This document shows positions 37,301 through 47,286 of a stretch of 64,000 nt of DNA, piece by piece. A model generated the notes under the pieces. The model saw nothing but the letters and a program-made list of their open reading frames with translations, did no database searches and was not told the origin of the DNA. The translations under genes and the position numbers were made by a program. Every line of letters starts with the position of its first letter. Within the stretch, counting starts at the first letter, position 1. The DNA is taken from contig NZ_MOAL01000001.1 in NCBI RefSeq assembly GCF_003731765.1, positions 372,001 to 436,000 of the forward strand, written 5' to 3'. This DNA is from Pseudomonas chlororaphis (GTDB taxonomy: Bacteria > Pseudomonadota > Gammaproteobacteria > Pseudomonadales > Pseudomonadaceae).

Positions 37301-37459
37301 ATGAAGCGCCTGATCTCTTCCCTTGCTGCGCTCGTCGCGGTTGCCTGCCTTGTTACTGCCTGCGGCCAGAAAGGCCCGCTGTATCTGCCTGATGACAGCA
37401 AATCCCCTGAAGAGCAGGCGAAGTCGCAATCGCAATCGCATAAGCACGACTCCTACTAA
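37301..37459 (+). CDS. lptM: LptM-family small lipoprotein (LppL)
   Basis: A 52-residue lipoprotein. After the signal, lipobox CLVTACGQKGPLYLPDD (Cys near residue 20) matches the LptM/YifL pattern CGxKGPLYxP. In E. coli LptM stabilises the LptD translocon. The tail KSQSQSHKHDSY is short and hydrophilic. The frame begins earlier, but the ATG at 37301 follows AAGGA and starts the signal peptide. In Pseudomonas this gene (called lppL) always precedes lysA, as here, 9 bases away. Confidence 0.93.
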   Translation: MKRLISSLAALVAVACLVTACGQKGPLYLPDDSKSPEEQAKSQSQSHKHDSY

Positions 37460-37468
37460 GGGAACACC

Positions 37469-38716
37469 ATGGATGCTTTTAACTACCGCGACGGCGAGCT
37501 GTTCGCGGAAGGCGTAGCGCTGTCCGCCATTGCCGAGCGCTTCGGCACCCCGACCTACGTCTACTCCCGTGCGCACATCGAAGCCCAGTACCTGGCTTAC
37601 GCCGATGCACTGGCCGGTATGCCTCACCTGGTCTGCTTCGCGGTCAAGGCCAACTCCAACCTTGGAGTGCTGAATGTCCTGGCGCGCCTGGGCGCCGGTT
37701 TCGACATTGTCTCGCGTGGCGAACTGGAACGTGTCCTGGCCGCTGGCGGCAGCGCCGACAAAATCGTCTTCTCCGGTGTCGGCAAGACCCGTGACGACAT
37801 GCGTCGTGCCCTGGAAGTCGGCGTGCACTGCTTCAATATCGAATCCACCGACGAACTCGAGCGCCTGCAAGTGGTGGCGGCCGAGCTGGGTGTTCGCGCG
37901 CCGATCTCCTTGCGCGTCAACCCGGACGTGGATGCCGGCACCCACCCGTACATTTCCACCGGTTTGAAAGAAAACAAGTTCGGCATCGCCATTGCCGACG
38001 CCGAAGACGTGTACATCCGCGCCGCCCAACTGCCCAACCTGGAAGTGGTCGGTGTCGACTGCCATATCGGTTCGCAGCTGACCACCCTCGACCCGTTCAT
38101 CGATGCCCTGGATCGCCTGCTGGGCCTGGTGGATCGTCTCGGTGAGTGCGGCATCTACCTGCGCCACATCGATCTGGGCGGCGGCCTCGGCGTGCGCTAT
38201 CGCGACGAAGAGCCGCCTCTGGCCGGCGACTACATCAAGGCCGTGCGTGAGCGCCTGGACGGTCGCGACCTGGCCCTGGTTTTCGAACCGGGCCGCTTTA
38301 TCGTGGCCAACGCCGGGGTACTGCTGACCCAGGTCGAGTACCTCAAGCACACCGAACACAAAGACTTCGCCATCGTCGATGCGGCTATGAACGACCTGAT
38401 CCGCCCGGCGCTGTACCAGGCCTGGATGGACGTCAGTGCCGTACGCCCGCGCGACAGCCAGCCTCGCACTTACGACATCGTCGGCCCGATCTGCGAAACC
38501 GGCGACTTCCTGGCCAAGGAGCGTCCATTGGCCCTGGAGGAAGGCGACCTGCTGGCCGTGCATTCCGCCGGTGCCTACGGTTTTGTCATGAGCTCGAACT
38601 ACAACACCCGCGGCCGTGCCGCTGAAGTGCTGGTCGATGGTGACCAGGCTGTTGAAGTGCGTCGCCGCGAGACGGTAGCCGAGTTGTTCGCTGGCGAAAG
38701 CCTGCTGCCGGAGTAA
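37469..38716 (+). CDS. lysA: Diaminopimelate decarboxylase
   Basis: LysA (415 residues), the last step of lysine synthesis (meso-diaminopimelate to lysine), a PLP enzyme of alanine racemase fold type III. The PLP Lys lies in [13 protein letters not shown] (about residue 57). Other motifs are [19 protein letters not shown], the phosphate-binding [19 protein letters not shown] and the C-terminal [11 protein letters not shown] with catalytic Cys. The order lptM-lysA-dapF-DUF484-xerC-HAD forms a compact operon. Spacing to dapF is 4 bases. Confidence 0.97.
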   Translation: MDAFNYRDGELFAEGVALSAIAERFGTPTYVYSRAHIEAQYLAYADALAGMPHLVCFAVKANSNLGVLNVLARLGAGFDIVSRGELERVLAAGGSADKIVFSGVGKTRDDMRRALEVGVHCFNIESTDELERLQVVAAELGVRAPISLRVNPDVDAGTHPYISTGLKENKFGIAIADAEDVYIRAAQLPNLEVVGVDCHIGSQLTTLDPFIDALDRLLGLVDRLGECGIYLRHIDLGGGLGVRYRDEEPPLAGDYIKAVRERLDGRDLALVFEPGRFIVANAGVLLTQVEYLKHTEHKDFAIVDAAMNDLIRPALYQAWMDVSAVRPRDSQPRTYDIVGPICETGDFLAKERPLALEEGDLLAVHSAGAYGFVMSSNYNTRGRAAEVLVDGDQAVEVRRRETVAELFAGESLLPE

Positions 38717-38720
38717 AACC

Positions 38721-39551
38721 ATGCTGCTGCGTTTTACCAAGATGCACGGTCTGGGCAATGACTTCATGGTTCTCGACCTGGTCAGCCAGCACGCGCACAT
38801 CCTGCCCAAGCACGCCAAGCAATGGGGCGACCGCCACACCGGTATCGGCTTCGACCAGTTGCTGATCGTTGAGGCACCGAGCAACCCGGAAGTGGATTTC
38901 CGCTACCGGATCTTCAACTCCGACGGTTCGGAAGTGGAGCAATGCGGTAACGGCGCCCGCTGTTTCGCCCGTTTCGTGCTGGACAAGCGCTTGACCGCCA
39001 AGCGCCAGATCCGCGTCGAGACCAAGAGCGGCATCATCGAGCTGGACGTGCGTAATGACGGCCAGATCAGCGTCAACATGGGCGCCCCGCGCCTGGTACC
39101 GACCGACATCCCCTTCGAAGCCCCGGCCCAGGCCCAGAGCTACGCAGTGGACGTAGACGGTAAGAGTGTCGAGCTGGCAGCCGTGTCCATGGGCAACCCC
39201 CATGCGGTGCTGCGGGTGAATGACATCAACAACGCACCGGTGCATGAGCTGGGCCCGAAAATCGAGCATCACCCGCGCTTTCCGGCCCGGGTCAACGTCG
39301 GTTTTCTCCAGGTCATCGACCGTCAGCGCGCACAGTTGCGAGTCTGGGAACGCGGTGCCGGGGAAACCCAGGCCTGCGGCACCGGGGCCTGCGCTGCAGC
39401 AGTGGCCGCGATCAGCCAGGGGTGGATGGATTCGCCACTATTGATCGACCTGCCAGGCGGGCGCCTGTCCATTGAATGGGCAGGCCCCGGCCAACCGGTG
39501 ATGATGACCGGCCCGGCAGTCCGCGTATACGAAGGACAGGTCCGTCTATGA
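38721..39551 (+). CDS. dapF: Diaminopimelate epimerase
   Basis: DapF (276 residues) interconverts LL- and meso-diaminopimelate for lysine and peptidoglycan. The two catalytic cysteines are in [13 protein letters not shown] (about residue 75) and [13 protein letters not shown] (about residue 220). The N-terminal [16 protein letters not shown] and the mid-segment SMGNPHAV are family-specific. It directly follows lysA, putting successive enzymes of one pathway in one operon. Confidence 0.98.
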   Translation: MLLRFTKMHGLGNDFMVLDLVSQHAHILPKHAKQWGDRHTGIGFDQLLIVEAPSNPEVDFRYRIFNSDGSEVEQCGNGARCFARFVLDKRLTAKRQIRVETKSGIIELDVRNDGQISVNMGAPRLVPTDIPFEAPAQAQSYAVDVDGKSVELAAVSMGNPHAVLRVNDINNAPVHELGPKIEHHPRFPARVNVGFLQVIDRQRAQLRVWERGAGETQACGTGACAAAVAAISQGWMDSPLLIDLPGGRLSIEWAGPGQPVMMTGPAVRVYEGQVRL

Positions 39552-39564
39552 GTGAGCGAACCCC

Positions 39565-40290
39565 ATGACCGATAAGCCTCAGGTGCCAGCCGAACAGCCC
39601 GACGAATCACCTTCCGACAGCCTGGAGGCGGCGGCCGTTGCCGCGTACCTGGAGGCTCATCCGGACTTCTTCGTCGAACACGACGATCTGCTCCCGGCCT
39701 TGCGTATTCCCCACCAGCGCGGTGACACCGTCTCGTTGGTGGAGCGCCAGATGAAAATCCTGCGCGAGCGCAACATCGAAATGCGTCACCGCCTCTCGCA
39801 ACTGATGGATGTGGCCCGGGACAACGATCGGCTGTTCGACAAGACCCGCCGGCTGATTCTTGCGCTGATGGACGCCACCAGCCTCGAAGACCTGGTGATC
39901 AGCGTCGAAGACAGCCTGCGCCAGGACTTCCAGGTGCCCTTCGTCAGCCTGATCCTGTTCAACGACAGCGCCATGCCGGTGGGTCGTTGGGTCACCGCGG
40001 CCCAGGCCCAGGAAGCCATCGGCGGCCTGCTTTCGGAAGGCAAAAGCATCTGCGGCACCCTGCGCGAACATGAGTTGGACTTCCTCTTTGGCGAAGAACA
40101 ACGCAAGCAAATCGGCTCTACCGCGGTGGTCGCCCTGGCCCATCAAGGCGTCCATGGCGTCCTGGCCATCGCCAGCCGCGACCCGCAGCACTACAAAAGC
40201 TCGGTAGGCACTCTGTTCCTCAGCTACATCGCCGAAGTCCTGGGCCGCGTACTGCCGCGGTTCACCCACTCGCTGCGCTCGGTACGCTGA
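39565..40290 (+). CDS. DUF484 family protein
   Basis: A 241-residue GAF-like DUF484 protein. The N-terminal [41 protein letters not shown] is typical, followed by a helical segment and a C-terminal GAF-like domain ([50 protein letters not shown]). Its conserved place between dapF and xerC, two bases upstream of xerC, holds in many gamma-proteobacteria. A role with XerC is often supposed from this but not shown. Confidence 0.92.
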   Translation: MTDKPQVPAEQPDESPSDSLEAAAVAAYLEAHPDFFVEHDDLLPALRIPHQRGDTVSLVERQMKILRERNIEMRHRLSQLMDVARDNDRLFDKTRRLILALMDATSLEDLVISVEDSLRQDFQVPFVSLILFNDSAMPVGRWVTAAQAQEAIGGLLSEGKSICGTLREHELDFLFGEEQRKQIGSTAVVALAHQGVHGVLAIASRDPQHYKSSVGTLFLSYIAEVLGRVLPRFTHSLRSVR

Positions 40291-40292
40291 CC

Positions 40293-41189
40293 ATGGAACG
40301 GCAACTGGACGCCTACTGCGAGCACCTGCGCAGTGAGCGCCAGGTGTCGCCCCATACCCTGGAAGCCTATCGCCGCGACCTGAACAAGGTCCTGGCCTAC
40401 TGCCAAAAGCAGCAGGTCGGCAGCTGGGCCCAGCTGGATATCCAAAGCCTGCGCAGCCTGATCGCCCGCCTCCATCAGCAAGGCCAGTCCTCACGCAGCC
40501 TGGCGCGCCTGCTGTCTGCCGTGCGCGGCCTGTACCACTACCTGAACCGTGAAGGCCTGTGCGATCACGACCCAGCCAATGGCCTGGCGCCACCCAAGGG
40601 CGAACGGCGCCTGCCCAAGACCCTGGACACCGACCGCACCCTGCAACTGCTCGACGGCGCCGTGGAAGATGACTTTCTGGCCCACCGAGACCAAGCGATG
40701 CTGGAGCTGTTCTACTCCTGCGGTCTGCGTCTTTCCGAGCTGACCGGCCTCAACCTGGATCAGTTGGACCTGGCCGGCGGCCTGGTGCAGGTGCATGGCA
40801 AAGGCAGCAAGACCCGGGTCCTGCCAGTGGGCCGCAAAGCCCGCGAGGCCCTGGAACAGTGGTTGCCACTGCGGGACTTGAGCAACCCGCCAGACGGGGC
40901 GGTGTTCGTCAGCCAGCAAGGCCGGCGCCTGGGCTCAAGGGCCATCCAACTGCGGGTCAAGGCGGCGGGGGCCCGCGAGCTGGGGCAGAACCTGCACCCC
41001 CACATGCTGCGGCACTCCTTTGCCAGCCACCTGTTGGAATCCTCCCAGGACCTGCGCGCCGTGCAGGAGTTGCTGGGCCACTCGGACATCAAGACCACGC
41101 AGATCTACACCCACCTGGACTTCCAGCACCTGGCGGCGGTCTACGACAGCGCCCATCCACGGGCCAAACGCACCAAAGGCGGTGAGTAA
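40293..41189 (+). CDS. xerC: Tyrosine recombinase XerC (Sss)
   Basis: XerC (298 residues), known as Sss in fluorescent pseudomonads, resolves chromosome dimers at dif with XerD and has been tied to phase variation and root colonisation. The N-terminal SAM-like domain (residues 1-85) binds the core site. Catalytic residues are the Arg in [11 protein letters not shown], Lys in [12 protein letters not shown], His-x-x-Arg in [13 protein letters not shown], His in [14 protein letters not shown] and the nucleophile Tyr in the same segment. The stop shares one base with the HAD start (TAATG). Confidence 0.96.
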   Translation: MERQLDAYCEHLRSERQVSPHTLEAYRRDLNKVLAYCQKQQVGSWAQLDIQSLRSLIARLHQQGQSSRSLARLLSAVRGLYHYLNREGLCDHDPANGLAPPKGERRLPKTLDTDRTLQLLDGAVEDDFLAHRDQAMLELFYSCGLRLSELTGLNLDQLDLAGGLVQVHGKGSKTRVLPVGRKAREALEQWLPLRDLSNPPDGAVFVSQQGRRLGSRAIQLRVKAAGARELGQNLHPHMLRHSFASHLLESSQDLRAVQELLGHSDIKTTQIYTHLDFQHLAAVYDSAHPRAKRTKGGE

Positions 41190-41884
41190 TGACGATCAAA
41201 CTGATCACCTTCGACCTCGATGACACCCTGTGGGACACCGCGCCCGTGATCGTCAGCGCCGAAGCCACGCTGCGCCAATGGCTGACCGATCACGCGCCAA
41301 ACCTGGGCGGCGTGCCGGTGGAACACTTGTGGGCGATTCGCGAACGGGTGCTGGGCCTGGAGCCGAGCCTCAAGCACCGGATCAGTGCCTTGCGTCGCCG
41401 GGTGCTGTTCCACGCCCTGGAAGAGGCCGGCTATGACCATGCCCAGGCCAATCAACTGGCCGACCAGAGTTTCGAAGTCTTCCTGCATGCCCGGCACCAG
41501 CTGGAAATCTTTCCCGAGGTACACCCGACCCTCGAAGCCCTGGCCAATGACTACGCCCTGGGTGTGGTCACCAACGGCAACGCCGACGTGCGCCGCCTGG
41601 GCCTGGCGGATTACTTCAAGTTTGCCTTGTGTGCCGAAGACATCGGCATCGCCAAGCCGGATTCGCGGCTGTTCCACGAAGCCCTGCAGCGGGGCCAGGC
41701 CACGGCGGATACCGCGGTGCATATCGGCGACCACCCCGGTGACGACATTGCCGGCGCCCAGCAAGCGGGCTTGCGTGCCATCTGGTTCAATCCCGGCGGC
41801 AAAACCTGGGAGGCCGAGCGCGCACCCGACGCCGAGATCCGCAGCCTGACCGAGCTCCCCGCCCTCCTCAGCCGCTGGAAGTAA
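41189..41884 (+). CDS. HAD-superfamily hydrolase
   Basis: A 231-residue haloacid dehalogenase-like phosphatase. Motif I TFDLDDTLWDT (Asp nucleophile near residue 9), motif II GVVTNGNAD, motif III Lys in GIAKPDSRLFHEAL and motif IV HIGDHPGDDIAGAQQAG are all present. A C1 cap domain (about residues 20-95) suggests a small phosphorylated substrate, such as a sugar phosphate or FMN-like compound. It is the last gene of the lptM-lysA-dapF-xerC operon and ends before a bidirectional terminator. The same HAD follows xerC in P. aeruginosa. Confidence 0.93.
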   Translation: MTIKLITFDLDDTLWDTAPVIVSAEATLRQWLTDHAPNLGGVPVEHLWAIRERVLGLEPSLKHRISALRRRVLFHALEEAGYDHAQANQLADQSFEVFLHARHQLEIFPEVHPTLEALANDYALGVVTNGNADVRRLGLADYFKFALCAEDIGIAKPDSRLFHEALQRGQATADTAVHIGDHPGDDIAGAQQAGLRAIWFNPGGKTWEAERAPDAEIRSLTELPALLSRWK

Positions 41885-41919
41885 ACCCAGCCGCTGACCG
41901 CAGCTTTTCTCTGCCCATG

Positions 41920-41948
41920 AAAAAACCCGCAGCGACGGCGGGTTTTTT
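41920..41948. terminator. Bidirectional intrinsic terminator between the HAD gene and sutA
   Basis: AAAAAACCCGC and GCGGGTTTTTT form a perfect stem around a seven-base loop, with A- and T-runs on both sides, between convergent genes. Confidence 0.92.
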
Positions 41949-41968
41949 CAGCAAGCAGGTAGGCAGGC

Positions 41969-42292
41969 TCAGATAGGCCGGCTGCCGTACTTGTTGTCAG
42001 GCTTCTTGGGCGGATCGGCGACCACGTTGGCCTCGACTTCCTGCACTTTACCGCCACGGGCCAGGAACTCTTCCATGGCACGCGCCAGTGCATCACGCTC
42101 TTTGTTCTTGGCCTCGACGCTTGGCAGCTCGTCTACCGAGACCGCAGCCTTGGCCTTGCCTTTGGCGGTCGGGGCAGGAACATCACTGCCGTCGTCTTCC
42201 GCGACATCCTCGGCGGCCGCTTCAAGACCTTCTTCGGTTTCTTCTTCGTCGCCTACTTCGAGGTCGTCGTTTTCCAGATCATCGTCGCTCAT
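41969..42292 (-). CDS. sutA: RNA polymerase modulator SutA
   Basis: SutA (107 residues), a small RNA polymerase-binding protein first described in slow-growing P. aeruginosa, where it broadly raises rRNA and maintenance gene expression. It has a long acidic, presumably disordered N-terminal tail (DDDLENDDLEVGDEEETEEG), a central amphipathic helix (PSVEAKNKERDALARAMEEF) and a conserved C-terminus (GGKVQEVEANVVADPPKKP, KYGSRPI). Monocistronic, with its terminator shared with the HAD gene. Confidence 0.93.
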   Translation of the reverse strand: MSDDDLENDDLEVGDEEETEEGLEAAAEDVAEDDGSDVPAPTAKGKAKAAVSVDELPSVEAKNKERDALARAMEEFLARGGKVQEVEANVVADPPKKPDNKYGSRPI

Positions 42293-42394
42293 GTTCTACC
42301 TCATGACTTGCGAAAAGCAGATTAGTTATAGCCCAGCTGAGCCGACTGTCGAAGGCTGCTGGAAAAAAATCAACATCCGCTGCCAGGCAGCGGC

Positions 42395-42820
42395 TTAAGC
42401 CTTGTCACCGTGCAAGGTGGCAAGGACTTTACGAGCACCGCCATGATCACGATGCTCGCCCAGATAAACACCTTGCCAGTTGCCTAACGCCAAGCGACCC
42501 GCCGACACCGGCAGGCTGATTTGACAGCCTAGCAAACTGGCCTTGAAGTGCGCCGGGAGGTCATCCGCGCCTTCGTCGTCATGTTCAAACCCTGCCACGC
42601 CTTGCGGCACCAAGGTGTTGAAAAAACGTTCGAAATCGCGCTGAACCGCCGGATCGGCATTCTCGTTGACGGTCAACGAGGCCGAGGTATGTTGCAGCCA
42701 CAAATGCAACAAACCCACTCGGCATGCCTTCAGTTCGGGCAGGCCGGCGAGCAACTCGTCGGTCACCAGGTGAAAGCCCCGGGGCCTTGCCCGCAGGGTA
42801 ATCAGAGTCTGTTGCCACAT
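42395..42820 (-). CDS. YjbQ family protein (secondary thiamine-phosphate synthase type)
   Basis: A 141-residue protein of the UPF0047/YjbQ family, whose E. coli member has weak thiamine-phosphate synthase activity. Conserved features are RPRGFHLVTDEL, LLHLWLQHTSASLTVNENADPAVQRDFERFF with the metal-binding His and Glu/Asp residues, HDDEGADDLPAHFKASLLG and the C-terminal LGNWQGVYLGEHRDHGG. It forms trimers in known structures. Monocistronic between sutA and amtB. Confidence 0.93.
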   Translation of the reverse strand: MWQQTLITLRARPRGFHLVTDELLAGLPELKACRVGLLHLWLQHTSASLTVNENADPAVQRDFERFFNTLVPQGVAGFEHDDEGADDLPAHFKASLLGCQISLPVSAGRLALGNWQGVYLGEHRDHGGARKVLATLHGDKA

Positions 42821-42990
42821 AGAGTTCTCCGCGCTTCGGCGCGCATTCTAGCGCGCTCAGGGAAAAAACAAAGAGCCTAATATTCCCGCTTTGCTGTAAG
42901 CAATTGGCCTGGGGAAAATCCCTACGACAAACACCGGATAGCGTCGTAGAAAAAACCTTTCAGCCACTCCTGGAATGACAAACACCAGGC

Positions 42991-43022
42991 AAAAAAATGC
43001 CCGGCAAGCCGGGCATTTTTTG
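42991..43022 (-). terminator. Intrinsic terminator after amtB
   Basis: AAATGCCCGGC, loop AAG, GCCGGGCATTT, with A-run and T-run on either side, twelve bases from the amtB stop. It reads on the minus strand and is symmetrical. Confidence 0.92.
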
Positions 43023-43033
43023 ACGGGCGGGGG

Positions 43034-44371
43034 TTACAGGTTGTAACCGCGCTCGTTGTGTTGCGCCAAGTCGAGGCCGACCGCTTCTTCTTCCTCGGTG
43101 ACACGCAGGCCCATGACGGCATCCAGCACCTTGAGAATGATGAAGGTCACGATCGCGGTGTAGATCACCGTGAAGCCTACGCCTTTGCACTGAATCCACA
43201 CTTGGGCCGCGATGTCGGTCACGGTGCCGAAGCCGCCCAGGGAAGGTGCAGCGAAGACGCCCGTGAGGATCGCGCCGAGGATACCGCCGATACCGTGCAC
43301 GCCGAAGGCGTCCAGGGAGTCGTCGTAGCCCAGTTTGCGTTTCAGGCTGGTGGCGCAGAAGAAGCACACCACGCCAGCGGCCAGGCCGATCACCAGAGCG
43401 CCCATCGGGCCCACGGTGCCGGCTGCCGGAGTAATGGCCACCAGGCCGGCTACCACACCCGAAGCAATGCCCAGAGCGCTTGGTTTACCGTGGGTCAGCC
43501 ACTCGGCGAACATCCAGCCCAGTGCGGCAGCAGCGGTAGCGATCTGAGTCACCAGCATCGCCATGCCGGCAGTGCCGTTGGCCGCAGCGGCGGAACCGGC
43601 GTTGAAGCCGAACCAGCCCACCCACAGCATTGCTGCGCCCATCAGGGTGTAACCCAGGTTGTGCGGAGCCATCGGCGTGGTCGGGAAGCCTTTACGCTTG
43701 CCGAGCACGATGCACGCCACCAGGCCAGCGATACCGGCGTTGATGTGCACCACGGTGCCGCCCGCGAAGTCGAGGACGCCCCAGTCCCACATCAGGCCGC
43801 CGTTGCCGGACCAGACCATGTGTGCGATCGGCGCATACACCAGGGTGAACCACACGCCCATGAAGATCAGCATGGCGGAGAACTTCATGCGCTCAGCGAA
43901 GGCACCGACGATCAGCGCAGGGGTGATGATGGCGAAGGTCATCTGGAAGGTGATGAACACCGCCTCAGGGAACAGCGCCGCTGGGCCGGTGATGCTGGCC
44001 GGGGTGACACCGGCTAGGAATGCCTTGCCCATGCCGCCGAAGAACGAGTTGAAGTTGACGACGCCCTGTTCCATGCCGGTGGTGTCGAACGCAATGCTGT
44101 AGCCATAAATGACCCACAGGATGCTGATCAGGCCGGTGATGGCGAAGCACTGCATCAGCACGGAAAGAATGTTTTTCGAGCGCACCATGCCGCCGTAGAA
44201 CAGCGCCAGGCCGGGAATGGTCATGAACAGCACCAGGGCTGTGGAGGTCAGCATCCAGGCGGTGTCGCCGGAATTGAGGACTGGGGCCGCCACTTCGTCT
44301 GCCGCCATGGCCAGGCCAGGCATTACGAGGGACAAAAGGGCTCCTAGCCCTGCGGTTTTACGCAGAGTCAT
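43034..44371 (-). CDS. amtB: Ammonium transporter AmtB
   Basis: AmtB (445 residues), an inner-membrane trimeric ammonium channel. A signal peptide (LLSLVMPGLAMA-AD) precedes eleven transmembrane helices. Conserved motifs include FYGGMVRSKNILS, DFAGGTVVHINAGIAGLVA with the first pore His, and DDSLDAFGVHGIGGILGAILTGVF with the second pore His. The C-terminal tail (VTEEEEAVGLDLAQHNERGYNL) is the conserved region that contacts GlnK. It lies 33 bases downstream of glnK, in the classical glnK-amtB operon. Confidence 0.97.
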   Translation of the reverse strand: MTLRKTAGLGALLSLVMPGLAMAADEVAAPVLNSGDTAWMLTSTALVLFMTIPGLALFYGGMVRSKNILSVLMQCFAITGLISILWVIYGYSIAFDTTGMEQGVVNFNSFFGGMGKAFLAGVTPASITGPAALFPEAVFITFQMTFAIITPALIVGAFAERMKFSAMLIFMGVWFTLVYAPIAHMVWSGNGGLMWDWGVLDFAGGTVVHINAGIAGLVACIVLGKRKGFPTTPMAPHNLGYTLMGAAMLWVGWFGFNAGSAAAANGTAGMAMLVTQIATAAAALGWMFAEWLTHGKPSALGIASGVVAGLVAITPAAGTVGPMGALVIGLAAGVVCFFCATSLKRKLGYDDSLDAFGVHGIGGILGAILTGVFAAPSLGGFGTVTDIAAQVWIQCKGVGFTVIYTAIVTFIILKVLDAVMGLRVTEEEEAVGLDLAQHNERGYNL

Positions 44372-44404
44372 ATTGTTTTCTCCTGGGGCGTTGGGTTTGG
44401 CGGC

Positions 44405-45161
<757 letters not shown>

Positions 45162-45422
45162 ATGCTCGCGCCCAAAGACCTTCTCGACGCCCTGAGCGGC
45201 CACGCCTCCCGCCTGTTCAGCAATGACAGCCCGTTGCCCCGCAATGAAATCGAAAGCCAGTTCAAGGCCCTCCTGCAGAGCGGCTTCAGCAAACTGGACC
45301 TGGTCAGCCGGGAAGAATTCGACAGCCAGATGGTGGTCCTGGCCCGCACCCGCGCCCGCCTGGAAAGCCTGGAAGCCAAGGTCGCCGAGCTGGAAGCGAA
45401 GCTCAATCCCAGCGAGCAGTAA
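45162..45422 (+). CDS. ubiK: Ubiquinone biosynthesis accessory factor UbiK
   Basis: UbiK (86 residues; BMFP/YqiC family), an accessory factor of aerobic ubiquinone synthesis that forms a coiled-coil trimer and associates with membranes with UbiJ. The N-terminal amphipathic helix (LAPKDLLDALSGHASRLF) precedes the conserved SQFKALLQSGFSKLDLVSREEFDSQMVVLARTR and a C-terminal coiled coil LESLEAKVAELEAKLNP. In P. aeruginosa yifB follows directly; here a seven-gene insertion separates them. Confidence 0.93.
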   Translation: MLAPKDLLDALSGHASRLFSNDSPLPRNEIESQFKALLQSGFSKLDLVSREEFDSQMVVLARTRARLESLEAKVAELEAKLNPSEQ

Positions 45423-45686
45423 CCTGCCAGGCCCCGCGCTCCAGGGGCAGGCTTGAGCGCGGTGCAGAGTAACCGCCGCTTGAGCCTTGCCCCCAGGCGA
45501 AGATTTTCCGCCCGATCCGTTCATTTCCCTTCGCCCCCGCCGATAACCTGCTCAGCACTCGCCGCCACCGTTCAACAGCACCATCGCCTGCCGGAACACA
45601 CCTGGCCGACATCCGCTTAGAATGCGCTGGCCGCTGCAACGCGCCGCTGACCCCGACCGACTTTCCGTTGTGCAACAGGTAGCCCT
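45423..45686. other. Intergenic region upstream of the phosphoramidate-type cluster
   Basis: 264 bases containing the presumed promoter of the seven-gene cluster. I see no strong -35/-10 pair, no tRNA, no insertion sequence ends and no obvious direct repeat shared with 52359-52472. The composition is similar to the flanks. Confidence 0.5.
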
Positions 45687-46754
45687 ATGACCTCGCCGAA
45701 ACCCTTCAGCCGATTGGCGTTCTTCGTCCATGCCGCCGAGATGCTCAACCATTACCAGGCGGTCTGGGAGTTGCTCGGTGCCGACGGCTTCGACGTGGTG
45801 CTGCACGGCAGCCCGCAAGAACGGGCCAAAAGCCGCGAGCTGATCGGCGGCCTCGGCTACCACTGCCATGACAGCGAGCAGGTGCTGGAGGCCGCCCATC
45901 GTTATGACATCGTGGTGTCCAACCACAGCATGTACACCCACCGCTCCCAGCCGCTGACCAAAGCCCTGGGCCACCGCCAGGTGCGGTTCATGTATGCCCT
46001 GGGCAAGGCCAAGCACAACTTCGCCAGTTGGAACGCCCATTACGACCTGATCCTGTGCTTCGGCCCCTGGCAGGCCGAGCGCTTGCGCGAGTGCTGCGAC
46101 GCGGTGCCGTTCCAGATGGGCTATCCGCGCTACGACGCCTACTTCCGCGACACCTCCTTGCAAGGCACGGTGCCGGTCGACCTGAACCTGGACCCGACCA
46201 AGAAAACCGTGCTGTGGCTGCCCACCTGGCTGGAGCTGTCGTCCATCAGCCGTTACGCCGACGCCATGGCCGGGCTGTGCGAACGCTACAACGTGATCGT
46301 CAAAACCCATCCGCTGTCCGCCGAGGCACCAGCCGACGCCGGGGCCATGGAGCAGCTCAAGCAGTACCCGTTCACTGCGGTGATCACGTGGGTCTACGAC
46401 AACCTCAAGCTGTTCCGTTGCGCCGACTTTGTGGTGTGCGACTACGGTGGAACCGCTTTCGGCGCCTTGTACCTGGACAAGAACCTGCTGTTGTTGAATG
46501 TTCCTGGCGCCGAACAGGATGAGCTGACGGGGGACGCTTCGCCCGACATCCTGCTGCGCAACGACATTTTCAGCCTCGACCCGGATACCCGCTGGCAATT
46601 GGCGGAACGCCTGGCCGACGACCAGCTCTGGCAACAACAGGCTGCCGTGCGCCAACGCCTGCGCCGCCATTACTTTGCGCCCAGCTATGGTTTCTCTGCA
46701 GAGTTGGCAGTACTGGCGCTGCGCAACATCGAAACCTTAATAAAACAAGGATGA
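45687..46754 (+). CDS. CDP-glycerol glycerophosphotransferase-like GT-B transferase
   Basis: A 355-residue soluble GT-B protein resembling the TagB/TagF glycerophosphotransferases, which move a phosphoglycerol group from CDP-glycerol. Family-like motifs are TVLWLPTWLE near residue 175, VIVKTHPLSAE near 205, and the donor-site block CADFVVCDYGGTAFGALYLDKNLLLLN near residues 247-273. No membrane segment is seen. It is the first gene of a cluster whose other genes build a CDP-linked phosphoramidate, so it is a reasonable candidate for the transferase that puts the phosphoramidate on its acceptor. That role is inferred; an ordinary polyol-phosphate transferase is the alternative. It starts after a weak CAGGTAG site. 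Confidence 0.8.
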   Translation: MTSPKPFSRLAFFVHAAEMLNHYQAVWELLGADGFDVVLHGSPQERAKSRELIGGLGYHCHDSEQVLEAAHRYDIVVSNHSMYTHRSQPLTKALGHRQVRFMYALGKAKHNFASWNAHYDLILCFGPWQAERLRECCDAVPFQMGYPRYDAYFRDTSLQGTVPVDLNLDPTKKTVLWLPTWLELSSISRYADAMAGLCERYNVIVKTHPLSAEAPADAGAMEQLKQYPFTAVITWVYDNLKLFRCADFVVCDYGGTAFGALYLDKNLLLLNVPGAEQDELTGDASPDILLRNDIFSLDPDTRWQLAERLADDQLWQQQAAVRQRLRRHYFAPSYGFSAELAVLALRNIETLIKQG

Positions 46755-46758
46755 CGTC

Positions 46759-47286
46759 ATGGTGATCTGGCTGGTCGGCCTGTCGGGTGCAGGCAAAACC
46801 ACCATTGGCCTGGCCCTGTATGCCAGCCTGAAGGCGCAGCGGCCGCAAACCGTGTTTGTCGACGGCGACGAAATCCGCGCGCTGTTCCGCCATGACCAGC
46901 GGGCCGACGCCTACAGCATCGCCGGGCGGCGGGTGAATGCCGAGCGCATCCAGGCCCTGTGCGGCTGGCTCGATAGCCAGGGCATCGATGTGGTGTGCTG
47001 CATCCTGTCGATCTTCCAGGACATCAGCGACGACAACCGGCAGCGCTTCTCCAGTTACAAGGAAGTCTTTGTCGATGTGCCTTTGAGCACCCTGGTCAGC
47101 CGTGACAACAAAGGCCTGTACCAGTCCGCCCTACGCGGCGAACAAAGCAATGTGGTGGGCATGGACATCGCCTACCCGCCGCCGCAACGCCCGGACCTGG
47201 TCCTGCATAATCGCCACGACCCCGATGACCTTCCGGGTTACGTGGAACGCCTTCGTCTTCTGTGCGGGTATCCGTCGTCATGCTGA
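46759..47286 (+). CDS. APS-kinase-like nucleotide kinase, candidate CDP-amidate kinase (Cj1415 type)
   Basis: A 175-residue P-loop kinase of the CysC family. Walker A GLSGAGKTT is at residues 7-15, the FVDGDEIRALFR motif near 33, the lid RDNKGLYQSALRGEQSNVVGMDIAYPPP near 115-142. Sulfate assimilation APS kinases share this frame, but no sulfate genes are nearby. In C. jejuni the CysC-like Cj1415 phosphorylates cytidine diphosphoramidate at the 3' position. The presence of the three other pathway enzymes downstream makes this the more likely role; the assignment is inference. It lies four bases from the preceding gene and overlaps the next. Confidence 0.8.
   Translation: MVIWLVGLSGAGKTTIGLALYASLKAQRPQTVFVDGDEIRALFRHDQRADAYSIAGRRVNAERIQALCGWLDSQGIDVVCCILSIFQDISDDNRQRFSSYKEVFVDVPLSTLVSRDNKGLYQSALRGEQSNVVGMDIAYPPPQRPDLVLHNRHDPDDLPGYVERLRLLCGYPSSC

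Noticed and set aside
46759..47286. Sulfate assimilation APS kinase (cysC)
   Set aside because: No cysD/cysN or other sulfur genes nearby; the gene is embedded in the CDP-amidate set, where a CysC-like kinase is expected.
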